A DNA stretch of 64,000 nt from a bacterium (lineage in GTDB: Bacteria; Electryoneota; RPQS01): positions 450,773-514,772 of the forward strand of contig DASXUQ010000010.1 in assembly GCA_036504735.1 (NCBI GenBank). Direction: 5' to 3'. This document shows positions 45,088 to 55,684 of the stretch, piece by piece. The notes under the pieces were generated by a model. The model had not been told where the DNA came from, did no database searches, and saw only the letters and a list, made by a program, of their open reading frames with translations. Both the position numbers and the translations under genes were made by a program. Numbering within the stretch: the first letter of the stretch is position 1; the number at the start of each line of letters is the position of its first letter.

Positions 45088-45753
45088 ATGAAAACTGTTG
45101 GTGTCGTTCTCGCCGGTTGCGGCTTTTTAGATGGCGCGGAAGTTCACGAGTCCGTGCTTACCCTCCTTGCACTCGACCGCGCCGGAATTTCGTACCAGTG
45201 TCTCGCGCCGGATATTCCGCAATATCATGTTGTCAACCATGTGACGGATGGTGCGATGAATGAGACGCGCAATGTGCTCGTGGAATCGGCGCGCATCGCG
45301 CGCGGCAACATAAAGCCGCTTGACGGCAGTTGGGTTGAAAAACTTGATGCCGTAATTTTTCCCGGCGGTTTCGGCGCTGCAAAAAACTATTGCGATTGGG
45401 CGGTCAAAGGTGATGAATGTACAATTGACCCGGCTATAGAATCCTTCCTATGGAAAGTTATCGCAGCAAAGAAACCTGTCGGTCTTCTTTGCATCTCGCC
45501 TCTCGTTTTTGCGAGAGCCTTCAAAGGCAAGGAACTGTCCGTTAAACTTACGGTCGGCGCGCCTTCACCGGCATCCGCGAGCGTCGAGAAATTCGGCGCG
45601 AAACATGTCATGTGTCCGGTAACGGAAGTGGTTGTAGATCGCGAGAATAGAATCGTGAGTACGCCCGCGTACATGTACGACGCGCGCATTGCCGACGTCG
45701 CGCAAGGAATCGATAAACTCGTGAGCGAGGTCATCTCGCTCATGAGCGTGTGA
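45088..45753 (+). CDS. elbB: ElbB-like protein of the DJ-1/PfpI superfamily
   Basis: A 221-residue member of the class I glutamine-amidotransferase-like (DJ-1/PfpI) fold, closest to E. coli ElbB/YhbL, reported to have weak glyoxalase activity and linked by name to isoprenoid synthesis. It begins VGVVLAGCGFLDGAEVHES and has VIFPGGFGAAKN and the nucleophile-elbow cysteine in GLLCISPLVFARAF. The late GAKHVMCPVTEVVVD and ending segment are also ElbB-like. The physiological substrate is not known. An AT-rich leader precedes it. Confidence 0.88.
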   Translation: MKTVGVVLAGCGFLDGAEVHESVLTLLALDRAGISYQCLAPDIPQYHVVNHVTDGAMNETRNVLVESARIARGNIKPLDGSWVEKLDAVIFPGGFGAAKNYCDWAVKGDECTIDPAIESFLWKVIAAKKPVGLLCISPLVFARAFKGKELSVKLTVGAPSPASASVEKFGAKHVMCPVTEVVVDRENRIVSTPAYMYDARIADVAQGIDKLVSEVISLMSV

Positions 45754-45789
45754 AATTGCAAGTGGCACGAAGTTTTCTTATCTTAAAGG

Positions 45790-45819
45790 CTCCAATTGGT
45801 GACACTCCAACTGGTGCAC
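45790..45819. repeat. Imperfect 15-base tandem repeat
   Basis: CTCCAATTGGTG-aca (45790-45804) is followed by CTCCAACTGGTG-cac (45805-45819); 11 of the first 12 bases match. Each copy contains the near-palindrome CCAAYTGG. It lies in the 243-base gap between the ElbB-like gene and the aldolase gene and could be a paired protein-binding site. Confidence 0.4.
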
Positions 45820-45996
45820 TTGCCCGCGAAATCTGCCGCTAACGCGTTGACAGACTTCCACGCCACGTTGCATTTCTCTGACACAGGGACTGAACCATTT
45901 GCGTTCCGTCCCTGTTTCTCTTCTGTTTTACACACCGTTGCGATCCTGTTTTGCGCGGCGTGGCTTTTGCCTTCAGTAGTGAACCGGAGAATTACA

Positions 45997-47037
45997 ATGA
46001 GCGAGTTGTTCCCAATTGATCTGCGCAGCGATACGGTCACCCGCCCAACCCCCGCTATGCGTAAAGCTATGGCGGATGCGGTGGTGGGCGACGATGTATT
46101 CGGCGAAGATCCGACCGCTAACCGGCTGCAGGAACGTGTGGCCGGGATTCTTGGAAAAGAAGCCGCGCTGTTTGTTCCCAGTGGCACCATGGGAAATCAA
46201 GTCTGCATCGCCGCGCAGACTCGCCCCGGCGATGAAGTGCTGCTCGACGAAAATGCGCATATCTTCAATTATGAAGGCGGCGCGCCGTCCATGCTTGCCG
46301 GCGTACAGCTTCGGCCTCTGCCGGGAGTGCGCGGACAGATTACTGCGGAACAGGTCGCTGCCGCTGTTCGAGGCGGAGCCTCGCACTATCCGCAAACCAC
46401 TATGGTCGCGGTGGAGAATACTCACAATCGCGCCGGTGGCGCAGTGTATGATACGTCCGAATTGATGCGTATCCGCGAGGCGGCGAAGAAGCATCACCTC
46501 GTAGTACATCTGGACGGCGCTCGCATCTGGAATGCCGCTGTGGCTTGCGGGCGTAGCGAATCTGACATCGCGGCCTGCGCCGATACCGTGTCCTGCTGCT
46601 TCTCCAAAGGACTCGGCGCTCCAGTAGGAAGTGCGGTTGCAGGATCAAAAGAATTTATCAAACGCGCCCATCGTTTCCGGAAACTATTCGGTGGCGGCAT
46701 GCGTCAAATGGGCATCCTCGCCGCAGCGGCGTTGTATGCGCTCGACCATCATCGCGCGCGTCTTGCGGAAGATCACGCCAATGCCGCTCTGCTGACAAAG
46801 ATCCTGTTGGAGAGCGGCAAGGTCAAAATCGATTTGCCGGTGCAGACCAACATTATGATGGTCACACTGCTTGAGGGCAACGTCTCGGCGCCCGAACTGG
46901 CGAAGGCGTGCGCGGAAAAGGGCGTGCTGTTCTTCCCGGAAAGCCAGACCAGATTTCGTCTTGTCACTCATCTCGACGTACCCGCCGCGGCCATCAAACC
47001 GGCCGCAGACATAATTCTGAAACAACTGGAATCGTGA
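45997..47037 (+). CDS. ltaE: Low-specificity L-threonine aldolase
   Basis: PLP enzyme that splits L-threonine or L-allo-threonine to glycine and acetaldehyde; 346 residues from ATG 45997, preceded by CCGGAGAA. The frame is open to 45796 but that part looks non-coding. It begins [20 protein letters not shown] and [16 protein letters not shown], both family hallmarks. The PLP lysine is Lys204 in [23 protein letters not shown] holds the cofactor-binding Asp. It overlaps the histidine-kinase start by four bases (GTGA). Confidence 0.94.
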   Translation: MSELFPIDLRSDTVTRPTPAMRKAMADAVVGDDVFGEDPTANRLQERVAGILGKEAALFVPSGTMGNQVCIAAQTRPGDEVLLDENAHIFNYEGGAPSMLAGVQLRPLPGVRGQITAEQVAAAVRGGASHYPQTTMVAVENTHNRAGGAVYDTSELMRIREAAKKHHLVVHLDGARIWNAAVACGRSESDIAACADTVSCCFSKGLGAPVGSAVAGSKEFIKRAHRFRKLFGGGMRQMGILAAAALYALDHHRARLAEDHANAALLTKILLESGKVKIDLPVQTNIMMVTLLEGNVSAPELAKACAEKGVLFFPESQTRFRLVTHLDVPAAAIKPAADIILKQLES

Positions 47038-49103
47038 ACCGAATTACCGAACCTGTACTCACAGTCCTTGTCGTTGATGACGACGAATATATTCTTGAAC
47101 TCTTGAAGGCATTCTTCGAGCAGACAGGAATGCGTGTATTCACGGCAGCGAATGCGGAAGACGCGCTCGCGCTTCCGCGGCTGGAGCAGGTTCATGTGGC
47201 GCTGCTTGATGTCCAGATGCCCGGCGCAAACGGCCATGATCTGCAGAAGGAACTCAATCGGCGCTTTCCCGATATGGCCAAGATTCTTATGTCGGGTCAG
47301 GCCGATCTGGATGATGTGATCGCCGGCTTTGCCGATCAGGCATTCTCCTTTGTCCAGAAACCGTTTTCGTCTCTGAAGGAGATCGCGGTTCTGGTTCGAC
47401 GCGCCGCGCAGCACAAGGAACTTGAGATTCGTAACCGCGAGTATGCCCACCGCCTCGAAGAATCCAATCAGGCGCTGGCGGAGAGGCTTGCGGAACAGGG
47501 GGAGGGCGTGCGCCTCCGCGACATCATGTCGCATCTCTATTTTGCCGCTCCGCAGATTGCCAAACTCGAGACCGCGGATGCGGTGCTGGAATACATCTGC
47601 CGGGCGCTGGTGGATGCCGGCGCTTTTGAACGCGCCGCGATGGTCATTTCGGATGAGAAGTTTATCGTGCGGCACGCGGGAATGTGGCAGGCGGAGTTGA
47701 CGGACGCGCAGCGCAACGCCATGCAGGCGCTGGAAGGACAGCCCCTGCGTCCGGTGGAATTTGATCGGGTGGAGGAGCGCGTCGGATCCGCGATCTATGC
47801 ACCGCGCCGCTCCGAACGGATGGACGTTACGTTTGTTCCGCTCTTCCGGCAGGATGGCGCGCTCCTGGGCTATTTAACCGTGGAATCTGCCGCAGGAAGC
47901 GAACGCCCGTCGTTGGATCTCGTGCGGATGGTAGAAACACTGCTTGCGCACGCCGCCCAGCAACTGGCAGCCAATCAGCTTCGCCTGACTCTGGCCCGCC
48001 GTACAGACGAAGCGGAGACCCATGCGGCGAAAGCCGCGGCGGACCTGCAAACCACGGCTGAACGCTTCAACCAGCTTGTGAATGCGTCTACCGACATCGT
48101 CTATCTCGCGGATGAACAGGATCGCCTGACGTTTCTGAACGATTCGTTCACCCGCGTTCTCGGCTATGTGCGCGATAACTACATTGGCCGCACTCTGCGC
48201 CGCCTCCTTGAAGACCTTGTTACCGAAAACCCCATCAACCGCCGCGCTATCGAGGAGCTGACATCCGCCGACAGCGACCAGCCGGTGCATTACGTTGAGG
48301 TGCTGACGCGGGAAGGCGACAAGCGCACGCTGATGATTCATCGTTCCGTGATCCGGCAGGGAGAAATTCGCAAAGGCTCGCAGGGCGTGGCGCGGGACAT
48401 CACCGAGAACCGCGCTCTCTTGCAGCAATTGGTGACGTCCGAGCGGCTGGCGACCACCGGAAAGATTGCTGCGGGTGTCGCCCACGAAATCAAGAATCCG
48501 CTTCAGGCGATGCTCTCCCAGTTGAAGACGGTGGAACAAAAGATCGCCACGAATGAAGATCCTGCCGAAAATCTCGAATTGATTCAGGAGAGTGTAGAGC
48601 GCCTGCGCCACATCGTGGGCAGCATGCTGGACCTGAACCGCACCGCTCCCGCCGCTCGCATGCCCGTGAGCCTGAACAGCCTTGTGCAGAAGGTCATCGC
48701 GCTTCTGCAGCAGCAGATTCGGGAACACAATGTGCAAGTCCATCTGGAACTTGCACAAGACTTGCCCTCGGTCGCCGGGTCCGCTCAGGAGTTGCAGCAG
48801 GTGATTCTGAATCTGACGCTGAATGCCATCGAAGCCATGCCCAACGGCGGCGATCTGACGATCACCTCCGCCGCGAAGGATGACCGCGTGGAATTGAATG
48901 TGCAGGACAGCGGTGTCGGTATCGCTCCCGAGCACGTCGCGCAGATTTTCGAGCCGTTCTTCACGTTCCGCGTCTCGGGCACGGGCACGGGCCTTGGACT
49001 CTATCTGACCAAAAATATCATTGAGATGCATCAGGGCACGATTGCGGTCGAGTCCGCCCAATCACAGGGCGCACGGTTTACGGTCAGTCTTCCCGCAGCA
49101 TAG
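47034..49103 (+). CDS. Histidine kinase with N-terminal receiver, GAF and PAS domains
   Basis: A 689-residue soluble signalling protein from GTG 47034. Order: receiver domain ([14 protein letters not shown]; phospho-acceptor Asp59 in LLDVQMPG; Lys in [10 protein letters not shown]), coiled coil (about 135-165), GAF-like domain (about 170-320), coiled coil, PAS domain ([20 protein letters not shown]), HisKA with His484 ([13 protein letters not shown]), and HATPase_c with N box ([14 protein letters not shown]), G1 ([11 protein letters not shown]) and G2 ([14 protein letters not shown]). No membrane segment. The receiver lies before the kinase, so it probably takes phosphate or input from another kinase. 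No partner regulator lies next to it; it is coupled to ltaE. Confidence 0.92.
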   Translation: MNRITEPVLTVLVVDDDEYILELLKAFFEQTGMRVFTAANAEDALALPRLEQVHVALLDVQMPGANGHDLQKELNRRFPDMAKILMSGQADLDDVIAGFADQAFSFVQKPFSSLKEIAVLVRRAAQHKELEIRNREYAHRLEESNQALAERLAEQGEGVRLRDIMSHLYFAAPQIAKLETADAVLEYICRALVDAGAFERAAMVISDEKFIVRHAGMWQAELTDAQRNAMQALEGQPLRPVEFDRVEERVGSAIYAPRRSERMDVTFVPLFRQDGALLGYLTVESAAGSERPSLDLVRMVETLLAHAAQQLAANQLRLTLARRTDEAETHAAKAAADLQTTAERFNQLVNASTDIVYLADEQDRLTFLNDSFTRVLGYVRDNYIGRTLRRLLEDLVTENPINRRAIEELTSADSDQPVHYVEVLTREGDKRTLMIHRSVIRQGEIRKGSQGVARDITENRALLQQLVTSERLATTGKIAAGVAHEIKNPLQAMLSQLKTVEQKIATNEDPAENLELIQESVERLRHIVGSMLDLNRTAPAARMPVSLNSLVQKVIALLQQQIREHNVQVHLELAQDLPSVAGSAQELQQVILNLTLNAIEAMPNGGDLTITSAAKDDRVELNVQDSGVGIAPEHVAQIFEPFFTFRVSGTGTGLGLYLTKNIIEMHQGTIAVESAQSQGARFTVSLPAA

Positions 49104-49124
49104 GCGCGAAGGCATGGAATACGC

Positions 49125-49153
49125 AAAGGGCGCACCACACGGTGCGCCCTTTT
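49125..49153. terminator. Bidirectional terminator between convergent genes
   Basis: A perfect 12-bp stem, AAAGGGCGCACC with GGTGCGCCCTTT, around ACAC, with TTTT on the plus strand and a run of A (T on the minus strand) before it. It lies 21 bases after the kinase stop and 20 before the end of the convergent protease gene, so it can serve both. Confidence 0.85.
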
Positions 49154-49173
49154 GCATTGGAGTGATCTGCCGA

Positions 49174-49869
49174 TTAGTCTCGCGACTGACGCAGTATCAG
49201 CAACCGAACAAGCTGCAGCACAGACATCGAGGCTGCTGCCACGTAGGTCCATGCTGCCGCTTTTAACACTTTCTTTGCCTCAAAGACTTCATCCGGCGCC
49301 AGATAGCCGCCGTTGGCCAGAATCGCCATGGCGCGCCGTGAAGCATCGAATTCCACTGGCAGCGTCACCAGATGGAACAACACCGCACCGGCAAACAGAA
49401 TAATGCCCAAATCCATCATCCACGCCAGGCTGCCTTTGCCGAACATGAAGCCTATCAAAAACAGCGGAAACGCCAGCGCGGAACCGAACCCCGCCACAGG
49501 AACCAGTTTCGCCCGCAGGTTCATCGGCGCATAACCGATCTGATCTTGCACAGCGTGTCCTGTCTCATGCGCGGCCACCGCCAAGGCGGCCAGACTGTTA
49601 GACGCGTACACGGGTTCGGAAAGGTGCACGGTCTTGTCTCGCGGGTCATAATGGTCCGTGAGCGCGCCCGCCACCGATTCCACCTGGACGTTGTTCAGGC
49701 CTTGCGAATCGAGAATGCGCCGTGCCACCTGCGCACCGGTCATTCCCGAACGGCTGGCAACCTGACTATACTTTTCGTACGTGCGCTTGACCTTGAACTG
49801 TGCCCAGATTGCCAGTGCCAGCGCCGGCAGAATGAGCGCCCACGTCGGGTCAAAGAAAAAGGGAAACAT
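49174..49869 (-). CDS. YugP-like zinc metallopeptidase (membrane)
   Basis: A 231-residue membrane protein of the neutral zinc metallopeptidase family that includes B. subtilis YugP. An N-terminal membrane helix (ALILPALALAIWAQF) is followed by a soluble part with the HEXXH site (His101-Glu102-TG-His105, AVAAHETGHAVQDQ); two more membrane segments and a C-terminal helix follow. The downstream Glu/Asp-containing VEFDASRRAM probably supplies the third metal ligand. It is the last gene of the minus-strand cluster, 20 bases after fmt. The substrate is not known. Confidence 0.9.
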   Translation of the reverse strand: MFPFFFDPTWALILPALALAIWAQFKVKRTYEKYSQVASRSGMTGAQVARRILDSQGLNNVQVESVAGALTDHYDPRDKTVHLSEPVYASNSLAALAVAAHETGHAVQDQIGYAPMNLRAKLVPVAGFGSALAFPLFLIGFMFGKGSLAWMMDLGIILFAGAVLFHLVTLPVEFDASRRAMAILANGGYLAPDEVFEAKKVLKAAAWTYVAAASMSVLQLVRLLILRQSRD

Positions 49870-49889
49870 AATAGACTATCCTCGATTCT

Positions 49890-50816
49890 TCACTCGCCCA
49901 GCTTTAGGGGAAGGGTGGGGCGTCCGCGCAAAAACTCCGCGACGGTCATCGCCCGCTTTCCCTCGGGTTGAACACTATTTAACTTCAGCGTTCCATGCCC
50001 GGTTCCAACCAACAGACGCTTTTCATCGGGTTTGATGAGCCGTCCACCGTCCAAACCATCCTGCTCTGCGACTTCCGCATCCAGAATCTTGAAGCGCGTG
50101 CCGTTCCACAGCGTCATCGCTCCCGGATCAGGGCTGAAAGCGCGCACGCGATTCAGAATCTCTTCTGCGGTCAGTTTCCAATCCAGTTCGAAATCCTTGC
50201 CGAACAGCTTCGGAGCCTTCGTCACCAGCGATTCGTCCTGCACCAGCGGCTTTGGCGGTTCGTTTCGCGCATACGCATCCAGAACTTCAACCAGCAACTT
50301 CGCTCCGAACCGCGCCAGCCTGTCGTGCAGTGTGCCGTAGTTTTCACTGGGCAAGACGTCCGTTCGTTCCTGCCGCAGAATGTCGCCGCCATCAATCGTC
50401 TCCGAAAGATGAATAATGGTGACGCCCGTTTCCTGCTCGCCGCGCAGCAACGTCCAGCGGATCGGCGCCGGTCCCCGTCCACGGGGCAGAAGGGAAGGAT
50501 GGACGTTGAACGATCCGAGTCGCGGCAATGCAAACATCTCCCGTGGCAGAATCCGGAAGGCGATCACAACAAAGCAGTCCGGATTCATCGCGCGAATTTG
50601 CTCCAGAAACTCCGGATCTTTGAGCGATGCAGGCTGCAGCACGGGCAATCCGGCTTCCAGCGCGCGCTCCTTAACTGGAAGCGGCTGAACCTTCCGGCCA
50701 CGTCCTCTCGGCTTGTCAGGGCTGCACACCACCGCCAGCACCTCGTGCGGGCTTTCCAGAAGCGCGTTCAGGGTGGGCAGGGCAAATTCCGGATTACCGC
50801 AAAAGACAATGCGCAC
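49890..50816 (-). CDS. fmt: Methionyl-tRNA formyltransferase
   Basis: Formylates initiator Met-tRNA; 308 residues. The N-terminal domain carries MRIVFCGNPEFALPTL, then the catalytic Asn104, His106 (FNVHPSLLPRGRGPAPI, with the SLLP loop 108-111) and Asp142 (ETIDGGDIL). The C-terminal domain begins near KDFELDWKLTAEEILNRVRA. It lies 15 bases downstream of def, the usual functional pairing. Confidence 0.96.
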   Translation of the reverse strand: MRIVFCGNPEFALPTLNALLESPHEVLAVVCSPDKPRGRGRKVQPLPVKERALEAGLPVLQPASLKDPEFLEQIRAMNPDCFVVIAFRILPREMFALPRLGSFNVHPSLLPRGRGPAPIRWTLLRGEQETGVTIIHLSETIDGGDILRQERTDVLPSENYGTLHDRLARFGAKLLVEVLDAYARNEPPKPLVQDESLVTKAPKLFGKDFELDWKLTAEEILNRVRAFSPDPGAMTLWNGTRFKILDAEVAEQDGLDGGRLIKPDEKRLLVGTGHGTLKLNSVQPEGKRAMTVAEFLRGRPTLPLKLGE

Positions 50817-50831
50817 CTTCGCTCCTTATGC

Positions 50832-51374
50832 TCAGGATAGGGCTTTGGATGTTTCGCGAGCCAGGTCTTTCAGCCGGTTCTTCAGCAGCGCGCGGCGGAT
50901 CGGCGACAGACGGTCCACAAACAGAATGCCGTTCAGATGATCGATCTCATGCTGCAGTACTCGCGCCAGCATTCCGCCGGTTTCCAGCGTGTGCGGCTTG
51001 CCTTCGAGATCCTGATAGTTCAGCTTGATGATTTCCGGTCGAGTCACATTCTCGCGAATATCCGGAATGGACAGGCAGCCTTCCTCATAGTCCCAAGAGC
51101 TGCGGCCTTCCACAATCTCCGGGTTGACAATGGCGAGGTGAAGCATTTCATCCGAATCCTTGATCGGGACACCCACCACCAGCATCTGAATCCGCCTGTT
51201 CACCTGCGAAGCAGCCAAACCGACGCCTTCATTCTCAGCCATAGTCAAAAACATGGAGTCCGCCAGCTCCCGCAGTTCCTCATTGAACTCGGTGACGCGC
51301 TCGCATTTGACGCGCAGCGTCGGGTGGCCATACTTGATGATTTCGAGCACCTTCGGTTCCTTACCCATAGTCAT
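50832..51374 (-). CDS. def: Peptide deformylase
   Basis: Removes the formyl group from new N-termini; 180 residues. All three motifs are intact: GVGLAASQ (50-57), EGCLS with metal Cys100, and HEIDH (142-146) giving two His ligands and the catalytic Glu. ATG 51374 is used; a second in-frame ATG two codons later is possible. Confidence 0.97.
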   Translation of the reverse strand: MTMGKEPKVLEIIKYGHPTLRVKCERVTEFNEELRELADSMFLTMAENEGVGLAASQVNRRIQMLVVGVPIKDSDEMLHLAIVNPEIVEGRSSWDYEEGCLSIPDIRENVTRPEIIKLNYQDLEGKPHTLETGGMLARVLQHEIDHLNGILFVDRLSPIRRALLKNRLKDLARETSKALS

Positions 51375-51412
51375 GTCCTATTGCTGAGACCAAAACCCCG
51401 CCATCAGCCGCG

Positions 51413-53567
<2,155 letters not shown>

Positions 53568-53580
53568 AAATCTGCTCCCC

Positions 53581-55638
53581 TCAAAGCGCCGTCTTTGATT
53601 GCTGAATGTCCACCAGTTGCGCCTTCAATTCGCCGCCCGAATGCACCGGCAAGCTGCAACTGAAGTGACGGCAAAGATAGGCCGTAGGTTTGCCGCCCGG
53701 CGTCACTTTGCCTTCCAGTAGTGCGCTCAAGTCTTTGGGCTGCCGGTCGCTTTCATTCAGCCACAGACAGTCCAGCGTGGGAACAAACACGCTCTGTGCC
53801 GCTCTCCACAACTCCCGTTGGTGATCACCCACCAGCACAAGCTGAGCCGGAGGAGATTGCAGCAGGCTTGCCGTCACCAGCGCGGCAGAAAAGGCTGCCG
53901 GCGTGGCCCGCATCAACGCCGCCAGGGGCTGCGTCTGCGCTACAGCACGCTGCATGTAAACATTGTTTCCTGTCAGGTAGTACAGACGCGCTGCCAGTGT
54001 TCCCGCAACAGAGGAGCCTGCCGGAAGCACATTGTCATAAGGATCAGGAAACGGATCTCCGGCAACACCCTGAGCGCTCATGACATACGGCCCCTGCGGA
54101 TTTGCAAACAGCTCGTCGAGCCGGCTCGCAAGCGCCACTGCGCCGTCGAACCACCGCTCCGTGCCTGTCGCAAGATACAAATCCAGCAGGCCTGCAGCCA
54201 GAGTCGCATAATCCAGCAGCAACGAAATTTCTTTGGACCGGTCCTCAAGCTGCGAATGCGCCAGCGTCTGCCGGTTTTCGAAAGCGCCGAGCAACCGGTC
54301 GGCTGTGGTCTGCGCCGCGTCGAGGTACCGCGTCTCATTCAGCACGGCAAACCCACGGACAAGGGCCGTGATCATCAACCCGTTCCAGTCGGTCAGCACC
54401 TTGTCGTCCCGCTCCGGACGCACCCGCAGGTTGCGCGCATGCTGCAATACCTGGCGGTCCTCGGCGATCTCGCCTTCCAACTGCGCTGCGGGTATCTCAA
54501 AGTCATCCGCCCAATCGGCCACCGGTCGTGTCAGATTGGGGATCGACCGCTCACGCTCGAAATTTCCCGGCGCGGCAATATCATAGATGCGGCAGAAGCG
54601 GCGTCCCCGCTCCGCGCCCAAAACTCCTTCGACTTCCGACGGAGTCCACACATAGAACGCGCCCTCTTCGCCTTCCGAATCCGCGTCGAGGGATGAGGCG
54701 AATCCGCCCCGTTCCACCGTCATCTCCCGCAGCGCCCAATCCAGAGTCTCCCTGCCGATACGGAAGAGTTCCGCGTCGCCGGTCAGAACCCCGGCATTTA
54801 AATACACCGGTGAAAGCAGCGCATTGTCATAGAGCATCTTCTCGAAATGCGGCACCAGCCAGTGCCCGTCCGTCGAGTAGCGGTGGAAGCCGCCGCCGAT
54901 CTGGTCATAGATCCCGCCGCGCGCCATCTGCCGCAGCGTATGCATCACCATCTCCCGCGCCCGCTTATGCCCCGCCTGTGCAGCGATTCGCAGCAACAGC
55001 GAAAGCTGCAAAGCATGGGGAAATTTCGGAGCCGGACCGAATCCGCCATGCACGGGGTCGAAGGTTGCTTCGGCGTCACGCACGGCCTTCTCTAACAGAT
55101 CCGCTGAAAGTGGCTCACCCGTACTGTGGATCACCGACAGATCGCCCAGCGCCGCGTGCAGTTCATTTGCGCCGGCCATCAGATCACCGGGCCGGTCCCT
55201 CCACGATTGGGCCACCGCTTCGATCACGTCCTGAAACCCGGGCTTGCCCCATTTCGCCCGCGGCGGCCAATAGGTCCCGCCGAAGAACAGCTTCTTGTCC
55301 GGCGTCAGAAAGCCAGAGAGGGGCCAGCCGCCCTGTCCGGTCAGGCCTTGCACCGCCTGCATGTAGTAGTGGTCCACGTCGGGCCGCTCTTCCCGGTCCA
55401 CCTTAATGCACACAAAGTTCTCATTAAGGGCGCGGGCAATATCCGCATCCTGAAAGGACTCGTGCGCCATCACATGACACCAGTGGCAGGCCGCATAGCC
55501 GATAGACAGGAAGACCGGACGATTCTCCCTCGCTGCCTGCTCAAAGGCCGCATCACCCCACGGCAGCCAGTTCACCGGATTCTGGGCGTGCTGCCGCAGA
55601 TAGGGGCTGGCTTCATGAAGGAGAGCGTTTGGAGACAC
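53581..55638 (-). CDS. Thioredoxin-domain protein (DUF255; YyaL/SSP411 family)
   Basis: A 685-residue protein. The N-terminal DUF255 thioredoxin-like domain has [32 protein letters not shown], the Cys-X2-Cys in [34 protein letters not shown] and [20 protein letters not shown]. The long C-terminal part is an (alpha/alpha)6-type region as in glycosyl-hydrolase-like barrels ([33 protein letters not shown]). The family is widespread, including human SPATA20, but its biochemical role is unsettled. No signal peptide is seen. Confidence 0.92.
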   Translation of the reverse strand: MSPNALLHEASPYLRQHAQNPVNWLPWGDAAFEQAARENRPVFLSIGYAACHWCHVMAHESFQDADIARALNENFVCIKVDREERPDVDHYYMQAVQGLTGQGGWPLSGFLTPDKKLFFGGTYWPPRAKWGKPGFQDVIEAVAQSWRDRPGDLMAGANELHAALGDLSVIHSTGEPLSADLLEKAVRDAEATFDPVHGGFGPAPKFPHALQLSLLLRIAAQAGHKRAREMVMHTLRQMARGGIYDQIGGGFHRYSTDGHWLVPHFEKMLYDNALLSPVYLNAGVLTGDAELFRIGRETLDWALREMTVERGGFASSLDADSEGEEGAFYVWTPSEVEGVLGAERGRRFCRIYDIAAPGNFERERSIPNLTRPVADWADDFEIPAAQLEGEIAEDRQVLQHARNLRVRPERDDKVLTDWNGLMITALVRGFAVLNETRYLDAAQTTADRLLGAFENRQTLAHSQLEDRSKEISLLLDYATLAAGLLDLYLATGTERWFDGAVALASRLDELFANPQGPYVMSAQGVAGDPFPDPYDNVLPAGSSVAGTLAARLYYLTGNNVYMQRAVAQTQPLAALMRATPAAFSAALVTASLLQSPPAQLVLVGDHQRELWRAAQSVFVPTLDCLWLNESDRQPKDLSALLEGKVTPGGKPTAYLCRHFSCSLPVHSGGELKAQLVDIQQSKTAL

Positions 55639-55684
55639 GCGGTCAGGTCCTGTTCGTTATACGGGCCGTCACAGGCAAATCATC

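Noticed and set aside
45796..45996. Possible N-terminal extension of the threonine aldolase (67 codons)
   Set aside because: The aldolase starts like its family at ATG 45997 with a ribosome-binding site; the upstream codons contain a Cys/Phe-rich stretch and tandem repeats and look like leader DNA.
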